A stretch of 64,000 nucleotides of DNA from positions 123,471,809-123,535,808 of the forward strand of contig OX235264.1 in the NCBI GenBank assembly GCA_944472135.2, in the 5' to 3' direction. This document shows, piece by piece, positions 22,231 to 33,236 of the stretch. This stretch comes from Trichobilharzia regenti (Eukaryota; Platyhelminthes; Trematoda; Strigeidida; Schistosomatidae). A program made the position numbers and the translations under genes. The notes under the pieces are model-generated. The model made no database searches and was not told the origin of the DNA. It saw only the letters and a program-made list of their open reading frames with translations. Within the stretch, counting starts at the first letter, position 1, and each line of letters begins with the position of its first letter.

Positions 22231-23249
22231 ACAGCATAACTGAAAATGAACCTTCTGTGTTCATTGAACAATAAAGACGGTTATTCGGTATATTTTTCAT
22301 CGTTTTCGATGGTATTTCAGTAGGACTCAGTTGAGCACTACGAATGGAATGATTCCGTATTCTGATGGATTTCATCACATTATGCGTGCACGCTAACCAC
22401 AAAATACTGAAAAGAATACCAACACGCATACAGAAACTGGGTGTGAATCTAACTGAGAGTTTGATATCAAATTATTGAAAACTCGTTTCATGATATCCTC
22501 TTGTGAGAAGGATTTGGAACATAAATATTTGTCGGTTAAAACTATGGTGTTGATATTTTATATGCGGAGAAATGAATTGGCGACTGACATTTCTGAACCT
22601 TTACTTATTCTTTCGACAGTGAAAGCAACTTCACATAAGTATGAACACGTTGATACGAAGCTAAAAACAGCATGTGGGATGTGTACACTCAGGATCCAAC
22701 AGTTTGGAACATGAGATTGGAATGGTGCACATCGATAAAGGTGCACTCTTATTATTCCTACATCAAACTGTTATCTTAAATTCTAGTGTCGAACAATAAC
22801 AGACGAATGAGCCATATTCGCACAGTAGTAAGTGTGCCCCTTGATGAGGAACCAAAAAATTTAGGGCTGACGGAGTGATACACCAGAACTCTCGGCGATA
22901 TTTTCCTCAAAATACGTATGCATAAATACGCTGAGACAATTTTTCTCGGTGCTTTTCTGTAACAATCCTGTGAAAATGCAATTCACTAGTACTCAAATCG
23001 CCTAAAATTACTCCGTCATTACTGCGTCATCAAAGATGAATATTAACATCTCCTCCCATGTCGACACGCTCACACTCACGTACGGAATCTCAGTGTGATC
23101 GAATTCACTCTGATACACGCAGCGTTGGTCAAAGTAGAGAGTGACATAGAACACGCTTCACTGATGGTTGCTGCCATTTTCCAGTATTCAAGTGGACTAC
23201 CATGTTAAAAAAGCTATCACTGTCTTTTGGATGTGGTTGTTTCAGACAC

Positions 23250-23640
23250 ACAGTTATTCAGCCTGCATACGCCAGCATCACAACTGGCAGTAAATTATTA
23301 CGCCCATGTGATGTGTATTTTATCCACTGATTATGCTGAATAGATAATACAGTACACCCCATCGTCGTATTTTTGACAGTAGATGACACATTATAGTAGC
23401 TCCCATATTTACACACATAACAATCTGACCACTGAGAGTTCATCGTCATTCCTGATGACCACTTACCACTGATTTTTATATGAACACTATTCCTACAGAA
23501 TCTTCCGCCATGTGAAGCAACATGAATCAATCAACCTGCTTTTATCGGCCTCTAACCTCAGAGAAATTATTCTGACCAACGCACTGAGTCCTGATGACTT
23601 TGAAGAGTGTGCAGCTATTCAAGCATATATTTACCAACGT
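23250..23640 (+). repeat. S-like segment, diverged, left of the Penelope-like insertion
   Basis: It matches 4370-4690 in order and orientation (GTAGATGACACATTATAG against GTAGATGACAGATTGAAT; CTTTTATCGGCCTCTAA against ATTTTATCGGCCTCTAG). The match resumes beyond the mobile elements near 25275 and again at 25709. The 63-codon ORF at 23512 lies across this segment. Confidence 0.6.
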
Positions 23641-25275
23641 TCAACTCACAGAAACTGTCAGCCAAATTTGTCAATAGAAAGACGAAACCAACAGAACATC
23701 TGATTACTCACGACATGTTTAAACGTTCTACTGCTGAGATGTTCACTTAATATATACGATTCACATTCACCAATGTTATTTACAGAATTCAACATAGGAT
23801 CGCAATAGGATCTCCTCTGGGCGAATTTCTAGGGAACTGCTTCATCGTGAACCTCAAGAACGGCTCAGTCAAACCAATTATTGATAATTTCTCTTTGTAT
23901 ACTAGATATATGGACGACATCCCCGTTACCTGTGACGATGACCACGATCTTAATCAGTTAGTAAACATTTTCAATTTTCAGCCAGAAAGTTAAATCTTGA
24001 AATTGAATACGCACATAAAATTCCGTTTCTTGATGATGAACTTTCACGAGGAGATGATGGAACATTAAGGAGGTTCATTCATAGGAATCACACCTGAAAC
24101 GGCTAACTCACAAGCTTATACATCAGGGTACCAAGCAGTCTTAGAAGAAACCTTATCAGATCCTTTGCTTCTCATCACTGACTTGTCTGCAGCTCTTACA
24201 CTCCCTGAAAGAAATTTTCATACAAAATGGACGTCCATCAGGATCCATAAACAAAAACATCAAACCGAAAATTCAGAAGCAAGAGAGGTCATCAGTTTCA
24301 AAAAAGATACTCTGTATGAACCTCGACTTCAACAGTGACCTACTCAGTGATATATATTGCATCCAATCAAACGTTCACTCACATTTATAATATCTACATA
24401 TTCGAAAGAGGAGAATTTCGACTTCTTGAAGAAGAGCATATTTTCGGCCACATGAAGAGTAGTGTTCACCAGTTTCCCACTGATGTACAGAAGTTCAAAG
24501 AAGAAAATCTCACACTGGGCTAGATCGATGGGTATAAATCATTTCACCTGTTGCTGTAGTGCCAGGGACAGCGGTCGTTCCACACGCGTCTTGTCAAAAA
24601 GGGTTAAATGACGCTAGCTGTCTAGTCTGGCTGAAGAACGGAAAAAGTGTCGGTGATGAAAGTGCAGTAATCGACCATCTCGTCACCACTGGTCATTCGA
24701 TCTCAGCAAACGCCTCCCACTTCAAATTACTCCACAAAGTGAAAAGAAACCTGTATCAGATAGAACGTTTCTATCATCTTGGCATTGCGAAAGCCTTTGC
24801 CATTCATTTAGAAGAACCGAAACGATGCATGTAAAAGACAAGTATTCAACCACTTATGCTACATTTGTATCAACTCTTTCGGTTTCACTTAATTTCGGCA
24901 TGTAATATCATTTTTCCTGACTACTTAAGCCTCTTACCTCATATTTTATGCTATTTCGCTTCCGTGTACACTGTGAGCACAACTCTTTCATCAAACGATT
25001 CATGTTATTTTGTTGAAATTATTTAACAATCATTTGTCACAACTCATCACTTTTCTTACTTCCCTCTTATAAATCGACATCAAATTTATCTGAACGCCAA
25101 TCTTATTACCTTAACACACCAAGACCTTGCTAAGTGTATTTTCGTTTGACAAAGTTATTGCACACACACACACAAAACAACCATATATATTTGCAATTAT
25201 ATAGATAAACCAATGAATTCCTAGAGAAGAGGCTCACTGTTCAACTACTCAAATTATGTAGAATGATATTCTATA
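23640..25275 (+). mobile_element. Truncated Penelope-like element, unit 1
   Basis: It interrupts the S-like segment. The translation near 23793-23965 reads HRIAIGSPLGEFLGNCF followed by YTRYMDDIPV, which fits reverse transcriptase motifs B and C of Penelope-like elements. At 24559-24834, DHLVTTGHSI and HLGIAKAFAIHLEEP fit the C-terminal part of their GIY-YIG endonuclease. Frameshifts and stops break the RT from the endonuclease. The 5' half of the RT is missing. A CA repeat of about seven units is at 25161-25174. I infer the family from motif shape, not from a search. Confidence 0.65.
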
Positions 25276-25317
25276 ACGGAACATTGCGATGAATAACTGA
25301 TCATTGAAGTGTGAAAT

Positions 25318-25696
25318 CGGAAAGACTGAGCGAAGAAATATTCGCTTTTCATTGAGATCCTCATCTCTGGCTCTACTCTGATATACACATATAGCAATTT
25401 TATTACAATGCACAACAATTTACCAATCAAGTGACACTGATATGTTTGTTAACAATAATTAATGAGTCAGTGTCAACATGTCAAGCAGTGGGGTGATAAT
25501 TAACGAAGAAAATTAACAGACACAATTGAAAGGTAGAAATGGTTACAACACGTGGATTGCGTAATGCACAATTTTGGAAAAATGAAGAGTGATTAAAGAA
25601 TAAGTGTGTGAACAGGTTGATTACTTAACAGATGTTTAAAGAAAATAAAACAATTCGGACAATGATAACTTGTAACTAAGAATGGAGTGGTCATAA
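25318..25696. mobile_element. 379-bp insertion with 12-bp direct repeats, unit 1
   Basis: GAAGTGTGAAAT occurs at 25306-25317 and 25697-25708, flanking an insert that the S segment at 4700-4760 lacks. The insert codes for no protein I recognise. On the minus strand it contains GATGAGGATCTCAATGAAA near 25370-25350. It is probably a short non-autonomous retroelement. It is duplicated at 51124-51502 with the same flanks. Confidence 0.6.
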
Positions 25697-25699
25697 GAA

Positions 25700-27450
25700 G
25701 TGTGAAATACTCATGCATTACTGCATCATTGTACGCTGTTCGTACTCGTTGGATTCATCGGTCTCGTACTGAAATCCTCATAGTATTTGTCATTTACTAT
25801 CTACCACAGCCGTCAAAACATTTCACATGAAATTTGACCGCGTTACTTGAAGCGATGATGATGATGATGCTGAATACGACTTTATATCACAATGGAAATT
25901 TTCTCAAACTTCGCTCCAATACTTTACGAGAGTCAGTATCAATTTCGCAGGTGACTGCATGTAAACATTGTTGAATTCTTTCTCAATAATATGAAATATC
26001 CAATGGTCCCCAATTGAAACGTGATTACTTACCATGTTTGTGAGTGTGGTATAACTTTCACGTCGTCCACTGCTTCAAAATCAATCATTGTTCTAACCAT
26101 GTCAGATGTACTAACAACGCCATTCAGTCTTAGGCAGTTGGTGCTGACTGCAGATGAGCTGAACATAGATCAAAACATTCAAGAATTCAGTGATAATCGT
26201 TTCATCCTCACTTAGACGTCAGCGTCATTCTCCTTTAGCTGCCGGAACATTTTAGATGATGTCATTCTAATTATTGAAGAAAAAATCTGACCAATGGAAA
26301 TACATCATCCGATCTGCGTGAAAATTGGTGAGAATGGAGGTGATTTGAGTGGTAGAATTTGAAACGTGCACAGCTGTGTTATTTGATTTCTTCAGTCACA
26401 AAGTCTTTCAATGAACACACTCACACACGTGTAAGTTATGTCTCTCCGTCTAATGACACGTCAGCATGAACGCGTGAGTTGGTGCCTTGCAAAATGGTGT
26501 AAATATGCTGGAGTCGATACGAAAGTGGATTGCAGTTCTGTAATCAGTATCCAGATTAATGAAAGGGTATTCCACTCATGTGCGATCTAGATTGCCAATC
26601 GATGTCGTCATCTTCCTCATCCAAGTGATCACAGTAATTGCAGCTGTGGTACACGACACTGTTTCAATTTATTGTGCATGAACCGCTTTCACTGCCTTTC
26701 GGTTTTTTTCATTTCACCAATAGGTCGTTAGATGTTGCATTGATTGGAATCGAAGTAAGCGAGGCGGACAATCGCATCACCTGTATTTGTAGTGTGTGTA
26801 GTGTACCAGAGAACCATTGTCATTGTTATAATTTTGTGCGGTGTGATGTAATAATAAACATATTCTTCTATTCAGGATGGTGCAATGATTGTTATTTCTT
26901 GAAACCTTCATGTCGCGTCTCAGAGAGTAGTGTAATTTGACATGTTTTAGGTGCGTCAGTTTTTCCTACTGTGTGGAACTGACGTTAGATCTCAAAGAAA
27001 TTCTTGTTGTGATGCTTTTTTTTAATTTTATCGTTGTGGTACTTTGCGTCGTTTTCAATGCCTTGAAATCATCTGTTTCCTGATTCCACGAAATCAGCGG
27101 GAAATCCTGGTGGGATACGACCAATCTATACTCGATTTCTGAAGAAGATCTCGTGTTTCACATTATCACAGTCACCGTATATTCATTTTTCGTGGCTGCG
27201 TGTTAGTAGTTTTCTGTGTTGTGCCTCATCGATAATGCCAATCAAAGGGAAAAATTTCAGTGTGTTGTTCTGTCGAGGAAGCAGGTGTTTCTCACTCCTG
27301 GGATATTTCACATCAGTTGCACGTTAACGTAGTCAGAACAAAATCGTCAAGAAGGTGGTATCACACATTCATATGCCATATCGTCAATTTAGCCAAGCTG
27401 AATTTGGCGGTTAAACTTCTTCATGATCAAAAAGTATAATTAACAGATGA
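25700..27450. repeat. Fossil palindrome around the decayed gene copy
   Basis: S-like sequence in forward sense at 25700-25830 (ACTCATGCATTACTGCATCA) and in reverse sense at about 27280-27430 (GGTGTTTCTCACTCCTGGG, GTAGTCAGAACAAAATCGTC) flanks the decayed gene at 26559. This mirrors the arrangement of the intact pairs at much greater divergence. Unit 2 has lost the inner and right part. Confidence 0.55.
26559..26681 (+). pseudogene. Decayed copy of the small secreted peptide gene
   Basis: The ATG at 26559 starts MKGYSTHVRSRLPIDVVIFL, followed by IQVITVIAAVVHDTVSI, alignable with the whole family exon 1. The exon lacks 2 codons near the start. The upstream TATA is changed to TGTAAATA (26498) but keeps the 61-bp spacing. 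A deletion has removed VPIDK and the donor, fusing CAATT to intron sequence (ATTGTGCATGAACC), so the frame stops at 26679-26681. Downstream, an exon 2 relative (26729-26810) still reads EADNRITCICSVCS. This is the oldest copy in the window. Confidence 0.75.
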
Positions 27451-28370
27451 GTCTTAATCTACCTGAAGTCTCTTAGCTATCTCAGCACATCAAAACGATG
27501 AATCACTGAGATGCTATCAATGACGCCATTGTTTTCACTGTCCCACAAATATGTTCAAGGATCATGATTGAAGCGAGGAGAATTTGTGAGGATTTCGAAT
27601 GTGTGAAAAATAGTCAAATTATATTTACATGCTTCAGCGTGCAAAATAAGACTCAACAGCCGAATGTAAGAAAAGTGTGATATCCAGGCGTATCCGGGAT
27701 CACCATTATCACCGCTCTTCTATTAAGTACTGTGGTATAATTTTGTGTGAAATATGTACAAGTTGGATGAAGTAAGTAACTGATACTTTCTGGGAGTGGG
27801 AAAGGGTTACAGTGATGTGAAATTGCGGAGTATTTCGCTTTTCTCTGACTATTTATTCATCCTAGTAGTCGATTACGAATTTGCATGAGTAGCCAGCCTA
27901 CTCCCCACAGTCATCAGGAGTGAATGAAGTGAATAGACTAATTCGATCCGTGTCGATTCATATGGGGGAAAGTACTGTGAAAATACATTACATATATTAT
28001 GAGCGATCAGTGAGTAAAGAATCGCAGTTTAACTGATCAGGGATGACGATGAACCATTTCACACAGAGCTCCAACTGATTCATGGAAGATTTGGTGATAT
28101 ATAATGAATCACCTGGAATTCTGACAGCGAGTATGTCTCCAATCACTCCCAACTCCCTTCTACATATGTGTTGGTTTGAATTCAATCTGAAAACTCTTTT
28201 GAGTTTTGCTTGAATAACCAAATATTCGAAGCTGATTAGTTGCAGCACACCAGTGAAAAATGTGTCGGCTGGAGTTTAAGCAAACTTGAATTGTATCCAA
28301 AACATTTACAAGTCAGATTTAGACAGGTATCTCCACTTGACAGCGTATGAAGTTATATGATATATATAAA
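27450..28370. other. Unassigned intergenic stretch
   Basis: Present only in unit 1. It contains short A/T-rich runs and an 83-codon minus ORF near 27997-28248 with no recognisable motif or signal peptide. No gene, repeat family or promoter could be assigned. Confidence 0.3.
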
Positions 28371-28925
28371 ACTCGCCGAAATGGCGGATCGCATGTATGA
28401 GAGGTCAACACCTCAATCTGTTGCATCTACTAGTACGATAGGAGACAGACTCTAGAACACAAATTCGACACCTTACTGAGTCAGTTAGCAGCACTGACCA
28501 CACGCACATGACCAAGCCGTTCAAGAAGCTCGTCTCGTCGACGTCTTTCTCGTTCACTTAGCACGTCACGATATTACGATAATATTTGCTGGTAACGCCA
28601 TAGTTATGGACGCAATGCCCAACGATGCCGTTAACCTTGCAAATGTTAGGCTAAACCAAAAGATATATCGTCATGTATGCAAACTTCTACTGTCGGAAAA
28701 CCACGATCTAGCAGTCGTTTGTTTTATGTAACAGATAGAAATACCGGTACTACATTCTTAGTCGACACAGGAGCAGAGATGAGTGTTCTCCCACCGTCTA
28801 CGCAGGAACGTCAACATCCTGACCCCGCAGTTACGCTCCGAGTCGTTAATAGGTCCAATATTGTTACATATGGAAGTAAACGAATGACTGTGGACTCTGG
28901 TCTGCAGACATCTTAGCGATATTTT
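28371..28925 (+). mobile_element. Gypsy-type gag/protease fragment, unit 1
   Basis: Translated in several frames it reads LAEMADRMYERSTPQSVAST (28371-28430), then FDTLLSQLAALTTR (28468-28510), as in the C-terminal gag region of flatworm Gypsy-type elements. An aspartic protease follows at 28677-28916: SRLFYVTDRNTGTTFLVDTG with the catalytic D-T-G at 28764-28772, then AEMSVLPPS and later YGSKRMTVDSGL. The protease frame is open, but gag has stops and shifts. No LTR, RT or integrase is present. The zinc knuckle between gag and protease is not recognisable. Confidence 0.75.
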
Positions 28926-28979
28926 GCCTTATATTTTGACGTCAGAAAGAAATCTTGCCATCTTTAACGCTTCTTGTAT

Positions 28980-30350
28980 GGTGAAATTTGATAAGCATGC
29001 ACTGTATTTTCAAAATGTATCGCATATCGCTAACGTTGTTGTATTATGAAACGTGTTCTATCTCTCTCTCTTTCCAAGCAGGATACTCCTCAAAGTGGTA
29101 AGAACACGATTTGTGTATATACGAGGCATGAGTTATTCACGGGAAGCATCATTCAAGTGCAAATAGAGATTAATGCAACACGGTAGCCTCTCCCTTGACA
29201 TTAATAGATGACTTCAGTTAAATTTATTGTTGTATGCGTTACAATCTGACTGTAAACTGTTACTTATATAACTCATCAGCCGACACTTTATATCTTTGTA
29301 TTACACAACAAAGAAGCATGCAAATATTCGCTTATTCAAGCGAAAATGCAGGGAGTCTCCGAAATCAACCCGACGTAAAACATATGCAGGAGGAGACTTG
29401 GATTGATTCGAAACACACGGACGATCAGCACCATGGGAGATTTAATGTATCTGATCGAATTTCCTATCGATGATTCATCAGGAACAGGTTTGAGATCACC
29501 TCTTTCGTCTATATTATCCATCTCTCAATATGGATATTCAATAAAACGCAATCCAACATCCCATGTAAAACGTTGTTAGTAAGCAAGGAATAAAACGCCA
29601 AGGATTCATCAAAAATATACATAAATATCCAACAATTCATCGGTAAAGTAAGCAGTATCCTTGTGTTGACGCTGCTCAATAGGTCTATTACTATCAGCTG
29701 CGATATCATCAGTATTGCAACATATATGCAAATACATTAGATCTAATCAAGTCGCGATTGAATTGGCAGTTGACTGGTGTCTGCGTGTCTCAGTGTCTGC
29801 ACACACGCATGCGCAGTATCGTCATTCCGCCGTTACACTAAACACATAAAATAAATGCGCTACAGAACAAAACATATCACTGCATTGCACAGAGCGATTC
29901 ATCACCATTCAATTTTGGAAGCTATTGTCGTAGGAGGAGTTCTGAGGGGAATGTTGGATACTCACGGGATTCAAAGACCATCTGCGAAGTTCGCACGCAC
30001 AAATACTATAAATACAAAGCTGTAGCTTCAATGAAGAATCAGCAACGTGAAGACTCACTCCAATCGCACACGAAGTTCCTAGTGTTACTCCATCATTGTT
30101 GCCTCGACGATGATAAATATCGACATATAATTCCATGCAGACACATAGGAACATGTATGCAAGTTCATAGTTATTGGATACACTATGATGCATACAACAA
30201 AAGTCATAGATAAAAAGTAAAATCTAACACTCCTCAATGATTGTTGTAGTGCATTCTCCATAACTGAAATGAATTACAGATTTCATGATATAAAAAACAC
30301 GCAAAAATATTTGTTGAAACACACAGGTGGTCAGCCTGTCAAATACCTGG
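28980..30350 (+). repeat. Module M and linker at the unit 1/unit 2 boundary
   Basis: Module M occupies 28980-29530; the linker runs to 30350. Its counterpart is 52430-53808, and the linker is related to 3700-4200. The ORFs here (for example near 29909 on the minus strand) are not maintained in the counterparts. No gene seen. Confidence 0.5.
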
Positions 30351-31979
30351 ACACGGACATAATTACAATCAGTACGAATTCCTATTAACAGTTGAAATGA
30401 ATTTCAAGTATTTGTCAATTATTAAAGAGTTCTTTCGCCCTACGTGATCATCAAAACTAGAGATAAAATAATTCGGCTTTCTCATGCGTGTTTGAATCCA
30501 CTCAGTGTTCTCAGGAAATAATGCAGCACACCCATCGCCGTGCTTAGTGACAGTAGATGACAGATTAAATAACAGTCTCCAATATTAACACACATATGAA
30601 TCCGAACACATAAAGAACTGTGTGAAACAGTTCGCCTTCATTCCTGGTAGATCAGACTGTGATTGTTTCCTCACTAACCACTAGTGTTTACCTGAACTCC
30701 ATCTTCACAGTACTTTCCGTCATGCAGATCAACACGAATCAAACAACCTCCTGATTTTATTGGCCTCTAGGCACACATAGAAAATATTATCACCAGTTTA
30801 TTAAATTCTGATGATTGTGGTGAGTGTGCAGCTGTTCAGATATTAATGTGATCGACAATTGCGATGAATAACTAGTCAGTTAATTGTGAAATACCCGTGC
30901 ATTACTACATCATTGTACACTTAAACCAGTCGTTGGAATTATCAATCGCGTCCGGAAATCGTCATATTACACACCTGGCGTAAAGGCGAGGACTGCATTT
31001 AAGTCAGGGGTTATGATGTGAATGCATGACTTTGAATGAATTATTCGATGATTCTGCATCCATATTGATAGTTAATACTATGGTTCTAATCACCTCAGAT
31101 TATTGGGCAACTGCAGATTGATTCGAACTCATCTACTAGTTGCACACAATTGTCATGAAGTAGTTTCACCGCTTATTTCAGCTCGACTATATTGACGCTA
31201 TAGCATCTGAGTGATTTCAGACAGAGTGTGATACCATATTCATCACAATGTTGTTCCGACTACGCTGCGATACACTGAATGTGAAATACCACATAATTGA
31301 GAAACACCTGCTTCATGAAATACCATCTGTGGAACGATACACTGAAATGCACTGATACACATCACCATGTATCATGGATTTCACAACAGTTTGAAGGCAA
31401 CGACGAAAGAAATTCGGCATTCTCGATGAGAGTAAACAAAAAGAGCTACTGTCAGGCAGTCACAATGTCCAGTGATTTTGATAACGCGATACATCAGATC
31501 GTATTCAGGAATAGGGTACGGCTTATTTCAAAACACGGATGCCAGTTAATTTAATAATATCATCACTCAGTCAATTCAAGGTGAGGCTATATTGCATAGA
31601 TGGTCGTAGCTCAGATTGACTTCTAATAAATCTACTAACACTCCACAACCACTAGTTAATTGAGATCTTGTGTCGGTTACACGCAGTGTGAATGGCTGAC
31701 GCATCGAAAACATTACAAATGACGTTCATCAGTGAGTGGTGACATCGAGATTTGAGAAAATGACAATCATTGCACTAGCCCACACAATTTCAACATCCAT
31801 CAATTTTCACAGAAGTAATAGCGAGCAGAAATCGAGATGCAGAACACAGTGAATAGACAAATATGTTTATTATTACATCACACTGGACAAAATGATTACA
31901 AGCAAAATGTTAATCTACTGAACTACATACATTACAAACACAGGTGATGCGATTCTCAACTCGTTGACTAAGCCACCAA

Positions 31980-32223
31980 TCACTGCAACCTCAATCGTGA
32001 CCCTGATGAAATGGAACCAAAAGACAAAACAGACATTGAAGGCACTTCATACACAACAAATTCATATCATCAACAGTTAGTCAATTAGTTCAACTATCTT
32101 GAATTACTCACGTTTGTCAATTGGAACAGTGTCCTGTGCCACAGCGGCGAACACTGTGATCACTTGGATTAGGAAGATGACGACACCGATGGCCAATCTA
32201 GATCGTAGACACTTCGACTGCAT
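31980..32223 (-). CDS. Putative small secreted peptide, copy 2 minus; first ATG lost
   Basis: Exon 1 from 32223 to 32112, intron 32111-32003, exon 2 from 32002 to the TGA at 31982-31980. As in the copy at 5832-6075, the ancestral ATG (32229-32227) is ACG and translation is assigned to MQSKCLRS. The two minus copies differ in exon 2: this one reads CGAGTTGAG where the other has CGAGCGGAG, as if the plus-strand neighbour had partly converted it. The Cys frame is still broken by 1 nt. AATAAA is at 31871-31866 on the minus strand. Confidence 0.65.
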
Positions 32224-32652
32224 TCTCGTTTCTCTGGATACTGACTGTCAAGCTGCCATAAACGATCATCTTTACTCCACAATATTTATACCGTTTTCTG
32301 TGCACCTGCCGACACATTCATGCTGAAGTGTCTCAAGACGTGGTGGCATGTCTCATTTGTGTGGGTGTAATGTCAATTAGGGGTCGAACTATTTAAGAAA
32401 TTCATATGCATCGTCCGATATCATGGACAATTTGTGAGATCGGACGTGATTTGATTGGCGAAATTGAAATTGTGGACAGGTATGCTGATTCTTTACACCG
32501 CTCTCTACTTTACTCTAAACACACATGTGAGATATGTCTCTTAATCTTATAACACATCAGCATGTGTGGGTGGGTGAATGTGCGTAAAATGGTATAAAAA
32601 GGCTGTGGTGATATGATCGTGTATGATAGCTTGACAATCAGTATCCATAGAA
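32224..32652. promoter_or_regulatory. Bidirectional promoter of gene pair 2
   Basis: Near-identical to 6076-6504. Minus TATA at 32290-32283, plus TATA from 32593, inverted repeat CGTCCGAT (32412-32419) and ATCGGACG (32439-32446). Confidence 0.7.
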
Positions 32653-32902
32653 ATGAGAATGCAGTCGAAGTGTCTACGATCTAGATTGGCCATCGGTGTC
32701 GTCATCTTCCTCATTCAAGTGATCACAGTGTTCGCCGCTGTGGCACAGCACACTGTTCCAATTGACAAACGTGAGTAATTCAAGATAATTCAACTAATTG
32801 ACTAATTGTTGATGATATGAATTTGTTGTGTATGAAGTGCCTTCAATGTCTGTTTTGTCTTTTGGTTCCATTTCATCAGGGTCACGATTGAGGTTGCAGT
32901 GA
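32653..32902 (+). CDS. Putative small secreted peptide, copy 2 plus
   Basis: Exon 1 is 32653-32770, intron 32771-32879, exon 2 from 32880 to the TGA at 32900-32902. The exon 1 translation equals that of the copy at 6505, including QHTVPIDK. The longer alternative frame ending in CVCNVCSSVD is also open (stop 32971-32973). AATAAA is at 33012-33017. The CR1-like LINE lies about 220 bp further downstream on the opposite strand, tail to tail with this gene. Confidence 0.75.
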
Positions 32903-33236
32903 TTGGTGGCTTAGTCAACGAGGTTGAGAATCGCATCACCTGTGTTTGTAATGTATGTAGTTCAGTAGATTAACATTTTGCTTGTAATCATTTTGTGCAG
33001 TGTGATGTAATAATAAACATTTTTGTCTATTCACTGTGTTCTGCATCTCGATTTCTGCTCGCTATCACATCTTTTAAAATTGGTGGAAGTTGAAACTCTT
33101 TGGGCTAGTGCAATGATTGTGATTTCCTGAAATCTCGTTGTCGCAGCTCTTTGAGGAGCGTTATCTGCACTGCCTTAGATATGTCAGTTGTTTCCACTGC
33201 GTGTAACCGACACAAGATCTCAATTCACTACTGGTT

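Larger units (their letters stand above)
26184..28528. other. Segment present in unit 1 and deleted from unit 2
   Basis: Unit 2 joins sequence equivalent to 26183 directly to 28529 (at about 51987), sharing AAG at the junction. Because the deleted part includes the left half of the Gypsy fragment and the decayed gene, loss in unit 2 is more likely than gain in unit 1. Confidence 0.65.
4201..30350. repeat. Tandem array unit 1 (about 26.15 kb)
   Basis: The boundary is set arbitrarily at the block ACACGGACATAATTACAATC, which recurs at 30351 and 53809. Order within the unit: segment S, divergent gene pair, LINE, inverted S, old LINE fragment, module M, solitary gene, inverted-repeat arm, loop with SINE, second arm carrying an RTE insertion, S-like segment with a Penelope-like element, decayed gene, Gypsy fragment, module M, linker. 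Unit 2 follows in the same order with only scattered substitutions plus discrete insertions and deletions. Confidence 0.85.

Noticed and set aside
25340..25375. Hammerhead-ribozyme-like string GATGAGGATCTCAATGAAA on the minus strand (known from some SINEs and Penelope-like elements of flatworms)
   Set aside because: The essential CU before GAUGA is missing and no stem II can be drawn, so it does not meet the hammerhead core.
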